Assembly (NCBI GenBank): GCA_034435435.1
Contig: DAOTXN010000016.1
Span: 1-64,000 of the forward strand
DNA from: DAOTXN01 sp034435435
Lineage (GTDB): Bacteria > Chloroflexota > Anaerolineae > S140-20
Direction of reading: 5' to 3'
DNA length: 64,000 nucleotides
Of the stretch, positions 32,232 to 41,446 are shown in pieces; the stretch's first letter is position 1, and every line of letters starts with the position of its first letter. Both the position numbers and the translations under genes were made by a program. The notes beneath the pieces were generated by a model that was not told the DNA's origin, did no database searches, and was given only the letters and a program-made list of their open reading frames with translations.

Positions 32232-34667
32232 TCAGGCTCTGATGCGTTCTCCCTTGGGGTCCCACAGCGGTTCGCGCTCGACCACTGCGGCAATCTGCTC
32301 ACCGAAAATTTCGATTTCCAATTCCGCGCCCACCCGGGCCTGCTCGACCGGCAGATAGGCGTAGGCGATGCTCTTGCCCACCGAGTAGCCATAGCCGCCG
32401 GACGTCACCCAGCCGATAATCTGGCCGGCCGGGGTGCGGATCGGCTCTTTGCCCAGGGCGATGACCCGGCCATCGGCCAGCGACAAACAGCACAACTTGC
32501 GCTTGACGTCCTCTGCCTTTTGTTTGAGCAACGCCTCGCGCCCGATAAAGTCGCCTTTGTCTAACTTGACCGCAAAACCCAGCCCGGCCTCGTAGGGGGT
32601 GTAGTCGGGACCGATCTCGGCGCCCCAATAGCGATACCCTTTTTCCAGGCGCAGCGTGTCGATGGCGCGATAGCCCGCCGCCGCCAACCCCTGCGGCTGC
32701 CCAGCCTCCCACAGCGTGTCGAACAGGCGCAGGCCGTATTCCATCGGGCAATAGAACTCCCAGCCCAGCTCGCCCACGTAGGTCACGCGCAGCGCCAGCG
32801 CGGGCGCGTCGCCCACGGTGATGCGCTTGGCCGTCATGTAGGGGAATCCCACGTTGGACACGTCATCGTGGGTGATTTTTTCCAGAATCGTGCGCGCCTG
32901 GGGTCCCCACAGGCCCAGGCAGGCGTAGGCCGAGGTCACGTCCTCAATCGTGACCGAGCCATCTTCCGGCAGGTGCAGGCGCATCCACGACAGGTCGTGC
33001 ACGCCCACGGCCGTGCCGGTGACAATGAAAAAACACTCCTCGGCCAGTCGCGTCACGCTCAGGTCGCACTCGATGCCGCCGCGCGGGTTGAGCATCTGGG
33101 TATACACGACCGCGCCCACGGGCCGGTCCACGTCGTTGGCGCATAGATACTGCAGAAAGGCCAGCGCCCCTAGCCCGCGCACCTCGAACTTGTTGAATGA
33201 GGTCTCGTCGAACAGGCTGGCCCGCTCACGGGTGGCGAGGTGCTCGTAGCCGATGGCCCGCGACCAGTTGGTGCGCGCCCAGCCTTTGGGTTCGTGGCCG
33301 TGATGGGCCTTTTCCTCGTAGGCCCGGAAAAAGTTGGCCCGCTCCCAGCCGCACTTTTCGCCAAAAAAGGCCCGCAACTCGCGCAGGCGGTGATAGGTGG
33401 GCGAAAGACGCAGGTTGCGGCCAGAGATGCGTTCGCCGTGGGGGTACGAGATGTCGTAATATTTGGAATAGGTCTCGATGGTGCGCTTGACGACGTAATC
33501 CTGGCTGGCATAGTTGCTGCCAAAGCGCCGCACGTCCAGCCGCCAGATGTCCCATTCGGGCTGCCCCTCGACGATCCACTCGGCCATGACCTTGCCAATG
33601 CCGCCCGCGCCGGCCAATCCGTGGGCGCAAAAGGCGCACGCCACCCAAAAGCCCTTGATCTCGGTGGGGCCGAGCAGAAACTCGCCGTCGGGCGTAAAGC
33701 CTTCGGGACCGTTGAGCAGTTGGATGATCTCGGCCGTCTCGACCGCCGGCACGCGCCGGATCGAGTTTTCCATCAGCGGGGTAAAGCGCTCCCAATCGGG
33801 CGGGAGCAACTGGTATTTGAAATCGCGTGGGATGCCCTTCAGACCAAAGGGGGCCGGGTTTCGCTCATAGCCGCCCGTCACCAGCCCACCCACCTCCTCA
33901 CGCCAGTAAACCAGCAGGTCGGGGTCGCGCAGCGTCGGGAAATGGCGCCCCACGCCCTCAATCGGCCTGGTGATGATGTATAGGTGGGCCATCGGCGCGA
34001 CGGGTAGGTTCAGCCCGACCATCTTGCCCACCTCGCCGCCCCACTGCCCGGCCGCGTTGACTACGACCTCAGTCTGGATGGTCCCCCGGTCGGTGACAAC
34101 CGCGTGCACGCGCCCGCGCTTGATCTGGATGGCCTCGACGTTGGTCGCTTCGAAAATCTGCGCCCCATGACTCCTGGCTCCTTTGGCCAGCGCCTGGGTC
34201 AGCATGGTCGGGTCGATCACGCCGTCGGTGGGGGTGTAGGCCGCGCCCAGCACGCCGTCCATATTCATCAAGGGGAACATGGCGTAGGCTTCTTGAGGCG
34301 AGACGAGTTCCAACGGCATGCCGAACGAGCGAGCCATGCCCACCAACCGCTTGAGGTCTTGCATGCGCTCCGGCGACGCAGCCAGCCGCAAGCCGCCCAC
34401 CTGCCGCCAGCCGGTATCTTGCCCGGTTTCGTCTTTGAGCCGCCCGTACAGCTCGGTGCTGTATTGCATCATGCGGGTCAGGTTGGCGTCGGAGCGTAGT
34501 TGGCCCACCAGCCCGGCCGAGTGCCAGGTCGAGCCGGCGGTCAATTCGTGGCGTTCCAGTATGACGACGTCTTTCCAGCCCATCCGCGTGAGATGATAGG
34601 CGATGCTGCACCCGCCGACGCCGCCGCCGATGATGACGACGCGGGCGTGAGAGGGTAGTTCTGCCAT
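32232..34667 (-). CDS. Dimethylglycine/sarcosine dehydrogenase-like FAD enzyme with GCV_T domain
   Basis: A protein of 811 aa. N-terminal DAO-type FAD domain: IIGGGVGGCSIAYHL near residue 13 and the LTAGSTWHSAGLVGQLRSD motif that holds covalent FAD (His) in DMGDH/SARDH. FAD domain to about residue 375, then an FAO_M-like linker, then a glycine-cleavage T-like tetrahydrofolate domain (about 430-700) and its C-terminal barrel (about 710-800, WVTSGGYGYSVGKSIAYAYL). Such enzymes oxidatively demethylate dimethylglycine or sarcosine and hand the methylene to tetrahydrofolate. GGAGG precedes the ATG. Its neighbours are two MttB-type methyltransferases, consistent with betaine or methylamine breakdown. 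Confidence 0.88.
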   Translation of the reverse strand: MAELPSHARVVIIGGGVGGCSIAYHLTRMGWKDVVILERHELTAGSTWHSAGLVGQLRSDANLTRMMQYSTELYGRLKDETGQDTGWRQVGGLRLAASPERMQDLKRLVGMARSFGMPLELVSPQEAYAMFPLMNMDGVLGAAYTPTDGVIDPTMLTQALAKGARSHGAQIFEATNVEAIQIKRGRVHAVVTDRGTIQTEVVVNAAGQWGGEVGKMVGLNLPVAPMAHLYIITRPIEGVGRHFPTLRDPDLLVYWREEVGGLVTGGYERNPAPFGLKGIPRDFKYQLLPPDWERFTPLMENSIRRVPAVETAEIIQLLNGPEGFTPDGEFLLGPTEIKGFWVACAFCAHGLAGAGGIGKVMAEWIVEGQPEWDIWRLDVRRFGSNYASQDYVVKRTIETYSKYYDISYPHGERISGRNLRLSPTYHRLRELRAFFGEKCGWERANFFRAYEEKAHHGHEPKGWARTNWSRAIGYEHLATRERASLFDETSFNKFEVRGLGALAFLQYLCANDVDRPVGAVVYTQMLNPRGGIECDLSVTRLAEECFFIVTGTAVGVHDLSWMRLHLPEDGSVTIEDVTSAYACLGLWGPQARTILEKITHDDVSNVGFPYMTAKRITVGDAPALALRVTYVGELGWEFYCPMEYGLRLFDTLWEAGQPQGLAAAGYRAIDTLRLEKGYRYWGAEIGPDYTPYEAGLGFAVKLDKGDFIGREALLKQKAEDVKRKLCCLSLADGRVIALGKEPIRTPAGQIIGWVTSGGYGYSVGKSIAYAYLPVEQARVGAELEIEIFGEQIAAVVEREPLWDPKGERIRA

Positions 34668-34691
34668 TTTGAGTCGCCTCCTTTGCTTATC

Positions 34692-34708
34692 CAGGTGCGA
34701 CGCACCTG
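34692..34708. repeat. Short palindrome CAGGTGCG-A-CGCACCTG
   Basis: Perfect 8-bp arms with a one-base centre, between the dehydrogenase start and the CBS gene stop. Related copies occur at 25335-25347, 52857-52883 and 54584-54597. Confidence 0.6.
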
Positions 34709-34709
34709 A

Positions 34710-35519
34710 CTATTGTTGCCACACCGACCCCGGCCGGGCCATCTCGGCCACAATGTCGAACGACGAGATCACCCCCAGCGGGAATGTCTCCGGGTCGTCC
34801 TCCTCGATCACGACCAACCGGTGCTGGTGATACTGGATCATCTTGTCGGCAGCCTCGCGCAGGCTGGCCGACATGCGAATGGTCAGCACGGGCTGCATCA
34901 CCTGCGAGACGGTGACATCCTGGCAGGCGCGCTCGCCGCAAAAAGTCAGCAGGTCCATTCCCGTGACCCAGCCCAGCGGCTTGCCGCGTGCGTTGACTAC
35001 CAGCACCGAGCGGTAGCCGGCGTCGGTCATGGCGCGGGCCGCGTTGAGCACTGGCGTCTTGGCCCGGCAGGTGAGGATGGCGTCGGACATCACGTCGGCC
35101 ACCGTTTCGCGGGCGGGCGGGAGTTGCGCCGCCAGCCCGGCCACGAAATCCGAGATGGAAATCATGCCCACCGGCGCGCCGTGCTCGGCGACTAGCAAGC
35201 GATGGATTTGCTCGTCCTTCATGCGCCGGGCGGCTGCGGAAAAAGGCGTGTCGGCCTCGACCGTGGCGATAGGCGTGGACATCAGCTCACCGGCGGTCAT
35301 CTGGCGCATGGCTTCCAGACTGGGCGGGTCGGCCGACAGCCATTCGCCGGCCAACAAGTCGAAATCGGAGACGATGCCCAGCGCTCGCCCGTCGCGGTCA
35401 GCCACGACCAGCGCGTGTACGTGGTGTTGGGTCAGCATCACCGCCACCTGCCCTAGCGTGGCGTCGGGCCGGCAGGTGATCACACCCGGATGCATAAAGT
35501 CTCGAACCGTTTTATCCAT
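34710..35519 (-). CDS. Quadruple CBS-domain protein
   Basis: A protein of 269 aa made of four CBS motifs in two Bateman modules and nothing else: VRDFMHPGVITCRPDATL, AGELMSTPIATVEADTPF, VADVMSDAILTCRAKTPV and VSQVMQPVLTIRMSASL, each followed by HALVVADRDGRALGIVSDFDLL-type strands. Bateman modules bind adenine nucleotides (AMP, ATP, SAM). It may regulate an adjacent enzyme; the place between the dehydrogenase and the methyltransferase genes suggests a link to methyl metabolism, which is inference. AAGGAG precedes the ATG. Confidence 0.85.
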   Translation of the reverse strand: MDKTVRDFMHPGVITCRPDATLGQVAVMLTQHHVHALVVADRDGRALGIVSDFDLLAGEWLSADPPSLEAMRQMTAGELMSTPIATVEADTPFSAAARRMKDEQIHRLLVAEHGAPVGMISISDFVAGLAAQLPPARETVADVMSDAILTCRAKTPVLNAARAMTDAGYRSVLVVNARGKPLGWVTGMDLLTFCGERACQDVTVSQVMQPVLTIRMSASLREAADKMIQYHQHRLVVIEEDDPETFPLGVISSFDIVAEMARPGSVWQQ

Positions 35520-35534
35520 AGCCGTTTGATCTCC

Positions 35535-36323
35535 TTATCCAACCTCGTCCACGTCCTTGTACCACTTGACCCGGTCGCCGACGCGCGCCCGTAGCCGCCA
35601 GGCCATTGGCTTGGGCTCGGTCTCGATGCGGGCCAGCGCCGCCCCCACCTGCGCGGCGATGTGCGCTTTTTGCTCGCTGGTCAATTGCTCATAACCCTGG
35701 GCCAGCGCCCGCACTTTGTCCAGGTTCATCGTGGTCGTGCGCCACAAGCCCCAATCTTTGGCGCACAATTGCGCCACCCGCGCGATGTTGATCGTCTCAT
35801 CGTCGTGGTCGCCCAGCGGATGTTCCAACAGCAACATAATCGTGTCAATGATGTCCTTTTCGTTAATCTGCACGATTTGCATCTTTTCCAACAACATCTC
35901 GGCCAGCGGGATGGTGGGTGCGTCCACCTCCAGCCGCCCGTTCCACGAGATCTCGTGGCAAAAGTCCAGCTTGTCGTAAAAGACGTCTATGTACAAACCG
36001 ACGTCGCGGTTGTCGAAAATAGCGCGGCTGCCCTCGCTATAGAGAGAGACTTGCTCGTTTTCGACGTAGCCGAGACCGGCCATCAATGCCTTGATGCCCC
36101 GCGCCTCGCCGGAATAACCGGCAAAATCCAGGTCGGTATAGGCCCGGCCCATAGCAGCCTGCAAATAGCCGTATCGGGGGCAGTGCATCTGAAAGGCCAG
36201 CGAGCCGATCACCCGCAGGGTCAGTCCGGCTTGATGGCTGGCTTGAAGAATGCGCTGCAATTCTGTCTCGTATTTGACCCTCTCGGCGCTATCTTGGGGC
36301 TTCATGCCGATGGAATTGTTCAT
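35535..36323 (-). CDS. Nucleotidyltransferase-fold protein
   Basis: A protein of 262 aa. LRVIGSLAFQMHCP followed by RAYTDLDFAGY gives the G-S ... D-x-D pattern of a minimal nucleotidyltransferase fold, with a third acidic strand possibly at VGLYIDVFYDKLDF. The C-terminal half is helical. It resembles uncharacterised NTase proteins (AbiEii-like in broad terms), but no antitoxin partner is evident. AGGGAG precedes the ATG. The substrate is unknown. Confidence 0.6.
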   Translation of the reverse strand: MNNSIGMKPQDSAERVKYETELQRILQASHQAGLTLRVIGSLAFQMHCPRYGYLQAAMGRAYTDLDFAGYSGEARGIKALMAGLGYVENEQVSLYSEGSRAIFDNRDVGLYIDVFYDKLDFCHEISWNGRLEVDAPTIPLAEMLLEKMQIVQINEKDIIDTIMLLLEHPLGDHDDETINIARVAQLCAKDWGLWRTTTMNLDKVRALAQGYEQLTSEQKAHIAAQVGAALARIETEPKPMAWRLRARVGDRVKWYKDVDEVG

Positions 36324-36342
36324 CTTGCTCCCTGCTGTGAAC

Positions 36343-36423
36343 TACGGATGACACAGATTTCACGGATTCTTTTATCCGTTTATCCGTTCCCAAATCCGTT
36401 GACATCTTGCGCGAAATCCGTGT
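36343..36423. repeat. CACAGATTTCACGGATT-family repeat at the end of the PHP gene
   Basis: ACGGATGACACAGATTTCAC on the left, ATCCGTTTATCCGTT in the middle and AATCCGTTGAC...GCGAAATCCGTGTA on the right. The right part encodes the last residues of the PHP protein (YTDFAQDVNGFGNG). Confidence 0.6.
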
Positions 36424-37474
36424 ACCGATAGCGCCGCGGCTCGCGCCGGGGACCGGCAAAGATGGGATTGGTCAACGCCAGCAATCGCCCATCTCCGTCG
36501 AACACGTCCAGACGATACCAGGCCGGCTGGGCGGCGTCCGCCGGATCGCCAAAGCGCAACAGGCCCGCCGCGCCGCCGCGCGCTGTCGCCTGGGCCAGAA
36601 CTTGACCGTTTTTGAGCACCTGCATCCGTACAGTTTCCTGGTGATTCGACACGCCAGCCACCAGCTCGACCGCGCCGCCCGAATGGACCTGGTCCAGATC
36701 GTCCCCTATCTCGAACGTCTTGCCGTTGGCGTGCGCCCGAAAAGAAACCTGTGGGCCGAGACTCACGTAAACCCGCCGCTCTCGCAGCCCGGCCAGGATC
36801 GCCGCGCCGGAGAGCTGCTCGGCGTACACATGAGTCGTCGGCAAGCCCGGATACTCGCCGGGGTAAGTTTTGTGCTCGCCCGGCAAAAAGTGAAAATCGC
36901 TGCCGCCGATGGCGGTGATGCGATAACCCTCGTTGAGCCAGGCCGTCCACAGGGCCACGGCTCGCGGGTTGGCCTGTGCGTTGGGCGGCCACAGAGGGTC
37001 GTTCCACACCTCCAGACCATGCACGTGGCGCAGATCGGCTTCTTTATCCAGCCAGGCCCACGGGTTGAGCAGAGGGTGATCGATGGAGTTGAACAGCCCT
37101 TGTGCGGCGGTCTGGCGTAGCAGGTCGGTCACAGACAGTCCTTTGCCCTGGAGCGTGGTCGTGATCTCGCCCACGCACACGGGCGCCATCCAGTCGCGCC
37201 GCTCCTCCATCCCAAACACGTTGAAATGTCCTTCACTCAGCGTGACTTCGATGCCCGGAATGACCAGGAATTCGGGGTCGTCGTCGAAAGCGGGGTAGGC
37301 GTCAATGGTATTGTGGTCAGTGATGGCAAAAAAGTCCAGCCCGTGGGTCTTGGCCAGTTGGACCAACCCATTAGCCGAATGGAGGCCATCTGAGGCGGTG
37401 GTGTGCAGATGAAAGTCACCCCGATACCAGCCGGGCTGTGATTTGACAACGCGGGAAAGCGATAAATGGCTCAT
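36380..37474 (-). CDS. PHP-domain metallohydrolase (CehA/McbA-like)
   Basis: A protein of 364 aa. GDFHLHTTASDG, FFAITDHNTIDAY and IPGIEVTLSEGHFNVFG are the first three PHP metal-binding motifs; SIDHPLLNPWAW and AIGGSDFHFLPGEH supply later His/Asp ligands. The C-terminal third is beta-rich (YVSLGPQVSFRAHANGKTFEIGDDL), as in the CehA family. A phosphoesterase or related hydrolase is likely; the substrate is unknown. It follows the MttB gene by about 30 nt and belongs to the same co-directional run. Its C-terminal 14 residues come from a dispersed repeat. Confidence 0.8.
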   Translation of the reverse strand: MSHLSLSRVVKSQPGWYRGDFHLHTTASDGLHSANGLVQLAKTHGLDFFAITDHNTIDAYPAFDDDPEFLVIPGIEVTLSEGHFNVFGMEERRDWMAPVCVGEITTTLQGKGLSVTDLLRQTAAQGLFNSIDHPLLNPWAWLDKEADLRHVHGLEVWNDPLWPPNAQANPRAVALWTAWLNEGYRITAIGGSDFHFLPGEHKTYPGEYPGLPTTHVYAEQLSGAAILAGLRERRVYVSLGPQVSFRAHANGKTFEIGDDLDQVHSGGAVELVAGVSNHQETVRMQVLKNGQVLAQATARGGAAGLLRFGDPADAAQPAWYRLDVFDGDGRLLALTNPIFAGPRREPRRYRYTDFAQDVNGFGNG

Positions 37475-37505
37475 TTTCGGTACTGACCCTTCACAGATTG
37501 GCTGG

Positions 37506-38951
37506 CTACTCCAATGATTTCAGCGCGGCGCCCACGTATTCGTCGAGCGCTCGGCCTACGTCGTCTGACAATGGGTTGATCTCGTGCTCGGCCAGGATGG
37601 CTCTGGCTTTCTCGTTGGCTCGCCGGACGAAGGTCTTGCCGCCGTCTGCGTCCCATGCCTCGCGCGAGTTGCGGTACAACAGCGTGGGCTTGTAGCGTTC
37701 GGTGCGCAGGAACTTGAGCGTGTGCGGGTCGGCCACAAAGTTGCCCCCCGGCCCGACGCGGGCAATCGCCTCCATGCCCAGCCGCGCCTCGTCCACGGGG
37801 ATGCCTTCCATCACTTTGAACACCGTGTTGTTGACTTCGCTGTCAATCACCAACTGCTCGTGACTGATGACCAGGCTTTGCTGGATCATGCCCGCGCCGA
37901 CCAGCACGTTGGCCCCGGCCAACCCGGCCATCAACGTCAGGTAGGTGCGCTCAAAAGTGGACTGACCGTCGTGGGTCATCGAGTCGGTCCACGGGCCGTG
38001 CAGACTGACCGGCACATTGTAAAAGTGGGCCATCTGCGCGCCGGCAGCGGCCATCATGCCGTTTTCGATAGCTCCCGCCAGGCTGAATCCGGTGCGCATA
38101 TCCATGGCCATCGGGCGGGCCGCGTATTGCAGCGGCGCGCCGGGGTGAGCGATCTGCGAGATAACCACGCCGCCCAGGAACTCGGTGTTGAACAGCAGGA
38201 TGTTGCCGGCCATCGTCATCGGGCCGGTGCCGCCAGAAATGGGCATCACGCACACGTCCAGCGGGATGCCATATTCGCCGCACAGGAACAGCGCGTCTAC
38301 CGACACGTCCAGGAACTTGAGCGGGCTGACCGGGGCCTCCAGCAAGCTGACCAGCGGGCGTTTTTTCAATTCCGCCTTGCCCCCGGCGACGATGGCCGCC
38401 ATCTCGAACATGTGCCGCAGCGTCTCGCCGCTAAACGCGCGCAGGTGGATGTGCTTGTCGGTGTGCTTGAACGCCGTGTGCAGCATCATGATGTCGCGCC
38501 CGACCGCAGGCAGGTCCTGGCCGAACACCGGCGCGATAAAGCTGATGCCGTCCAGCGCGTCCATCAGCTTGTAGTAGCTGTGCATGTCGGCGGCCAATAG
38601 GGGGCGGAACTCGCCCGTGTCCAGGTCGAGGGTGAAATCAGCGCCGCCGCCGTTGCGCGAATAGGGTCGCCCGCCGCGCACGAGCGGGCAGTCCTTGCTG
38701 GGGTTGCGCGCGGCCAGCGTGAACCCCGGCGGCACGGTTTTCAGACCGCGCTCCACCAGCTCGCGCGGGATTCTAGCCCGTTTGGCCTCAAAATCCACCC
38801 GGGCGCCGGCCTCGGCCAGCGCCTTTAACCCGCCGGGGTGATCCACCATGACACCGGTCGTTTCCAGCAATTCCAACGAGCGCCCGTGAATCTCGGCGAT
38901 CTCGGCCTCGCTGAGCATTTTGATCCACATCATTTCTGTGTTTTTTACCAT
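37506..38951 (-). CDS. MttB-family corrinoid methyltransferase, non-pyrrolysine
   Basis: A protein of 481 aa from ATG 38951 (AGGAGGACAAGA upstream). N-terminal MLSEAEIAEIHGRSLELLETTGVMVDHP and the TIM-barrel segments with GTGPMTMAGNILLFNTEFLGGVV, GPWTDSMTHDGQST and VGPGGNFVADPHTLKFLR are those of the MttB family (trimethylamine/glycine-betaine methyltransferases). The frame runs through the region where archaeal MttB has an in-frame amber for pyrrolysine, so this is the non-Pyl type (MtgB and relatives). It would move a methyl from a quaternary amine to a corrinoid protein. No corrinoid protein gene is in the window. Confidence 0.88.
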   Translation of the reverse strand: MVKNTEMMWIKMLSEAEIAEIHGRSLELLETTGVMVDHPGGLKALAEAGARVDFEAKRARIPRELVERGLKTVPPGFTLAARNPSKDCPLVRGGRPYSRNGGGADFTLDLDTGEFRPLLAADMHSYYKLMDALDGISFIAPVFGQDLPAVGRDIMMLHTAFKHTDKHIHLRAFSGETLRHMFEMAAIVAGGKAELKKRPLVSLLEAPVSPLKFLDVSVDALFLCGEYGIPLDVCVMPISGGTGPMTMAGNILLFNTEFLGGVVISQIAHPGAPLQYAARPMAMDMRTGFSLAGAIENGMMAAAGAQMAHFYNVPVSLHGPWTDSMTHDGQSTFERTYLTLMAGLAGANVLVGAGMIQQSLVISHEQLVIDSEVNNTVFKVMEGIPVDEARLGMEAIARVGPGGNFVADPHTLKFLRTERYKPTLLYRNSREAWDADGGKTFVRRANEKARAILAEHEINPLSDDVGRALDEYVGAALKSLE

Positions 38952-38971
38952 TCTTGTCCTCCTCTGCAATA

Positions 38972-39002
38972 GACCCGCAAGGTCTTCAAGACCTTGAGGG
39001 TC
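38972..39002. repeat. REP-like palindrome between the two mttB-like genes
   Basis: GACCCGCAAGGTCTT (38972-38986) and AAGACCTTGAGGGTC (38988-39002) pair with one mismatch over 15 bp. It fills the 58-nt gap before the ribosome-binding site of the downstream gene and is related to 24520-24553. Confidence 0.7.
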
Positions 39003-39009
39003 TTGATGT

Positions 39010-40533
39010 CTACCGGCGGCGATGGGTGCGCCGTTCTCGGGCAGGCGCCGCCGACTCGCGCTCCCATCCGGCGGGTGGAAGCGCGTCTCCGGCCACCAGC
39101 CCTGCAAACGCGGCCCGGATGCGAGCATCTACGTCGGGCGCAAAGACGGCCGGGTTATCCTGGGTCAAAATGTCGCGGGCGCGGCGCAACGCGCGGGTGT
39201 GGGCGTCGAGAGCGCCTTTTTCCTGCCAGGTCTGCCGGTCGTCCCGGTCGGCGATGTGCGGCAGCAGGGCCGCCGTCTTCATGCGCTCCAGTGTGTGCAG
39301 CCTGTCCATGAACATACCGCCCGGACCCACCTCGGCGATCAGGTCGAGCGCCAGGTTTTCCTGGCTGAATTGCAGCCCGCGCTTGATTTGTTTGTACATG
39401 AGCGCGATTTCGTCGTCGATGACCGCTTTGGCAAAGTCGAAAACCATCAGCGCGTCGAGCAGGCCGCCCATGTTCAGCATGTCGGCCCCGGCCAGCACGA
39501 CGGCCACGACCGCCATGCCCGTCTCGTAGCCCGACTGGGCGTCGTTGATCTTGGCGTTGCTCAGGCCGATGTAGCCGCCGCTGGGTACGTTATAATAGCG
39601 CGCCATCTGCACGCAGCCCATCATCAAGATAGCTGTCTCAATGGCCCCGGGCGCGTAGGCCCCGGTGCGCATGTCGGCCACGGTGGGCAGCGTGGCGTAG
39701 ATGAGCGGCGTTTCGGGGCGTGACATTTGCATCAGCACGGCCTGGGCCAGGAACTCGGCGTTGCACTGGGCCAGCGTGCCGGTCAGCGTGAGCGGCGAAG
39801 TCAGCCCGGCGTTGGGCACGATGGTGGCATAGTTGGGCAGCCCTTTTTCTGTGAAATACATCAACGACTCGGTCGAGTCAAAATCCATGGTCAGCGGCGA
39901 GACGACCGGACAGCAGTGGTGGGTGATGAAGGGATGGGCGTAGTAGGCTTGTTCGCTCCCGGCCACCAGGGCGGCCAGTTTCAAAATCATTTCTGCGTCC
40001 TCGATGCTGGGCGTGTTGCCGCGAATCGGCTTGGCGCAGTTTTTCAGGGCCGGATAAAAGCGCGAGAGGCTGAACTGGCCGGGCGGCGCGTCGTCGGCCA
40101 GGGTGGAGATGGAAAAAACGTCGTAACCGGGCAGCTCGTTGACCAGGTGGGCGATGCGGGCGATGTCGTCGGAGCGGGCGCGGCGCACCTCGCCCGTCAC
40201 CGGGTCCACGATGTTGGGTGCAGAGCTGCCCGTCACCATCACCGGACCGTCGTCTGCGTAGCGTCCCTTTGGGACGGGTAGGGTGCGGTCGAATTGGGGG
40301 TCGCGGGCGTGAAAGGTGAATGTGGGCGGAAAAGCCGCCCGAAATTCTTGTACAATCGCTCGCGGAAATCGTGCGATTTGAGTCGCGCCGTCTACCGGGC
40401 AGCCGTGTTGGGCCAGGCGCGCGCAGGCTTTGGCGTTGCGCACCAGCAACCCAACGTTTTCCAGAATCTCCAGCGACGCTTCGTGGATGCACTCGACCTG
40501 CTCAGGCGTGAGGAGTTCGGCATACGTGACCAT
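39010..40533 (-). CDS. Second MttB-family methyltransferase, non-pyrrolysine
   Basis: A protein of 507 aa. LTPEQVECIHEASLEILENVGLLV matches the family N-terminus; LTSPLTLTGTLAQCNAEFLAQAVL, DMRTGAYAPGAIET and IAEVGPGGMFMDRLHTLERM align with the neighbour but identity appears low, so the two are old paralogues with probably different amine substrates. It is an uninterrupted frame with no amber codon. A basic tail (RERRTHRRR) ends it. First structural gene after the GntR-type regulator. Confidence 0.85.
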   Translation of the reverse strand: MVTYAELLTPEQVECIHEASLEILENVGLLVRNAKACARLAQHGCPVDGATQIARFPRAIVQEFRAAFPPTFTFHARDPQFDRTLPVPKGRYADDGPVMVTGSSAPNIVDPVTGEVRRARSDDIARIAHLVNELPGYDVFSISTLADDAPPGQFSLSRFYPALKNCAKPIRGNTPSIEDAEMILKLAALVAGSEQAYYAHPFITHHCCPVVSPLTMDFDSTESLMYFTEKGLPNYATIVPNAGLTSPLTLTGTLAQCNAEFLAQAVLMQMSRPETPLIYATLPTVADMRTGAYAPGAIETAILMMGCVQMARYYNVPSGGYIGLSNAKINDAQSGYETGMAVVAVVLAGADMLNMGGLLDALMVFDFAKAVIDDEIALMYKQIKRGLQFSQENLALDLIAEVGPGGMFMDRLHTLERMKTAALLPHIADRDDRQTWQEKGALDAHTRALRRARDILTQDNPAVFAPDVDARIRAAFAGLVAGDALPPAGWERESAAPARERRTHRRR

Positions 40534-40566
40534 CTTTCAGGCTCACCTCAGAAAAAGTCATGACTA

Positions 40567-40620
40567 GGTGCGAAACGTCGCCGCCCCCGCTGAAGCGGGG
40601 CCTCCGCCCTGTTTTGCACC
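40567..40620. repeat. Large hairpin downstream of the GntR gene
   Basis: GGTGCGAAAC (40567-40576) pairs with GTTTTGCACC (40611-40620) with one mismatch, and inside it CCCCGC-TGAA-GCGGGG (40585-40600) forms a tight stem. It lies between the regulator stop and the next gene and may limit read-through. No T-run. Confidence 0.6.
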
Positions 40621-40625
40621 GGAAA

Positions 40626-41378
40626 CTATTCTAGTGGGGCAATTTCGGTGACAAAGCGAAAGCGGTCGCCCCGATACAAATCTTTACCATACTCGATCGG
40701 TCGCCCCATCCGATCGGTTGTCAGGCGGCGCTCCATCATGAGCGGCGCGCCCGGTCGGATGTTGAGCAGTTCGGCTTCGTATTCGGTGGCGACCACCGGC
40801 TCGAGACTCTGCCTGGCCCGGCTGACCGTGATGCCATATTCAGTCTCGAAAACCTCGTACAGTGAGCGTTGCGCCAGGTTGAATTGTTCCAGACCGGGAA
40901 AGCAATCGGTCGGCAAGGTGAGCCTTTCCAGCAATACAGGTTCCTGACCAACGAAACGCAATCGATGTACATAGTACACCAGCGCCGATACCGGCAGTTT
41001 TAGTTCCGCTGCGACGGCCGTCTCTGCGGGGTGCTGTTCGAATAGGATCACTCGCGCCCCGGGGACATAGCCTCGCCGCTGGGCGCCGCTGGTAAAAGGA
41101 ATCAACCGGCCCGCCTGCCACTCGATCTTTGGCTCGGCGACGTAGGTTCCGCTCCCGCGCCGCCGCACAATCAAGCCCTGGTTTTCCAGCACGTTCAAAG
41201 CCCGGCGCAGGGTGAGACGGTTGACGCGCAACTTGTCGCTCAGCTCGCGCTCGGAAGGTAGACGGTCTCCCGTGGACAGCTCGCCCGATTCGATCAGGTT
41301 GAGCAAGCTCTCGGCGATCTGCGCATAAAGAGGAACCGAGGTTTCACTGCGGTCCAGAAAATTTTCGGCAGTAATCAT
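40626..41378 (-). CDS. GntR-family (HutC/UTRA) transcription regulator
   Basis: A protein of 250 aa from ATG 41378 (MITAENFLDR). The winged helix at residues about 14-80 (VPLYAQIAESLLNLIESGEL, PSERELSDKLRVNRLTLRRAL, GSGTYVAEP) is followed by a UTRA ligand-binding domain (residues about 95-240). UTRA proteins sense small metabolites and usually repress a nearby operon. An AATGGTCTACACCATT site lies just upstream of its own start and downstream of a good promoter, so it probably represses itself and, by position, the amine operon that follows on the same strand. Confidence 0.88.
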   Translation of the reverse strand: MITAENFLDRSETSVPLYAQIAESLLNLIESGELSTGDRLPSERELSDKLRVNRLTLRRALNVLENQGLIVRRRGSGTYVAEPKIEWQAGRLIPFTSGAQRRGYVPGARVILFEQHPAETAVAAELKLPVSALVYYVHRLRFVGQEPVLLERLTLPTDCFPGLEQFNLAQRSLYEVFETEYGITVSRARQSLEPVVATEYEAELLNIRPGAPLMMERRLTTDRMGRPIEYGKDLYRGDRFRFVTEIAPLE

Positions 41379-41424
41379 AGCGTTCAACCCGAGGCATTCG
41401 AAAAAGCGAGGAACTAGATACCAA

Positions 41425-41440
41425 AATGGTCTACACCATT
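41425..41440. promoter_or_regulatory. GntR/HutC-type operator
   Basis: AATGGTCTACACCATT has perfect AATGGT/ACCATT half-sites around CTAC. It has the TGGTCTA-nACCA shape known for HutC-subfamily regulators such as DasR. It lies just downstream of the -10 box at 41447-41452. Confidence 0.7.
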
Positions 41441-41446
41441 TGTACA

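Noticed and set aside
37506..40533. Pyrrolysine (amber read-through) in the MttB genes
   Set aside because: Both frames are full length without an internal TAG, so these are non-pyrrolysine members.
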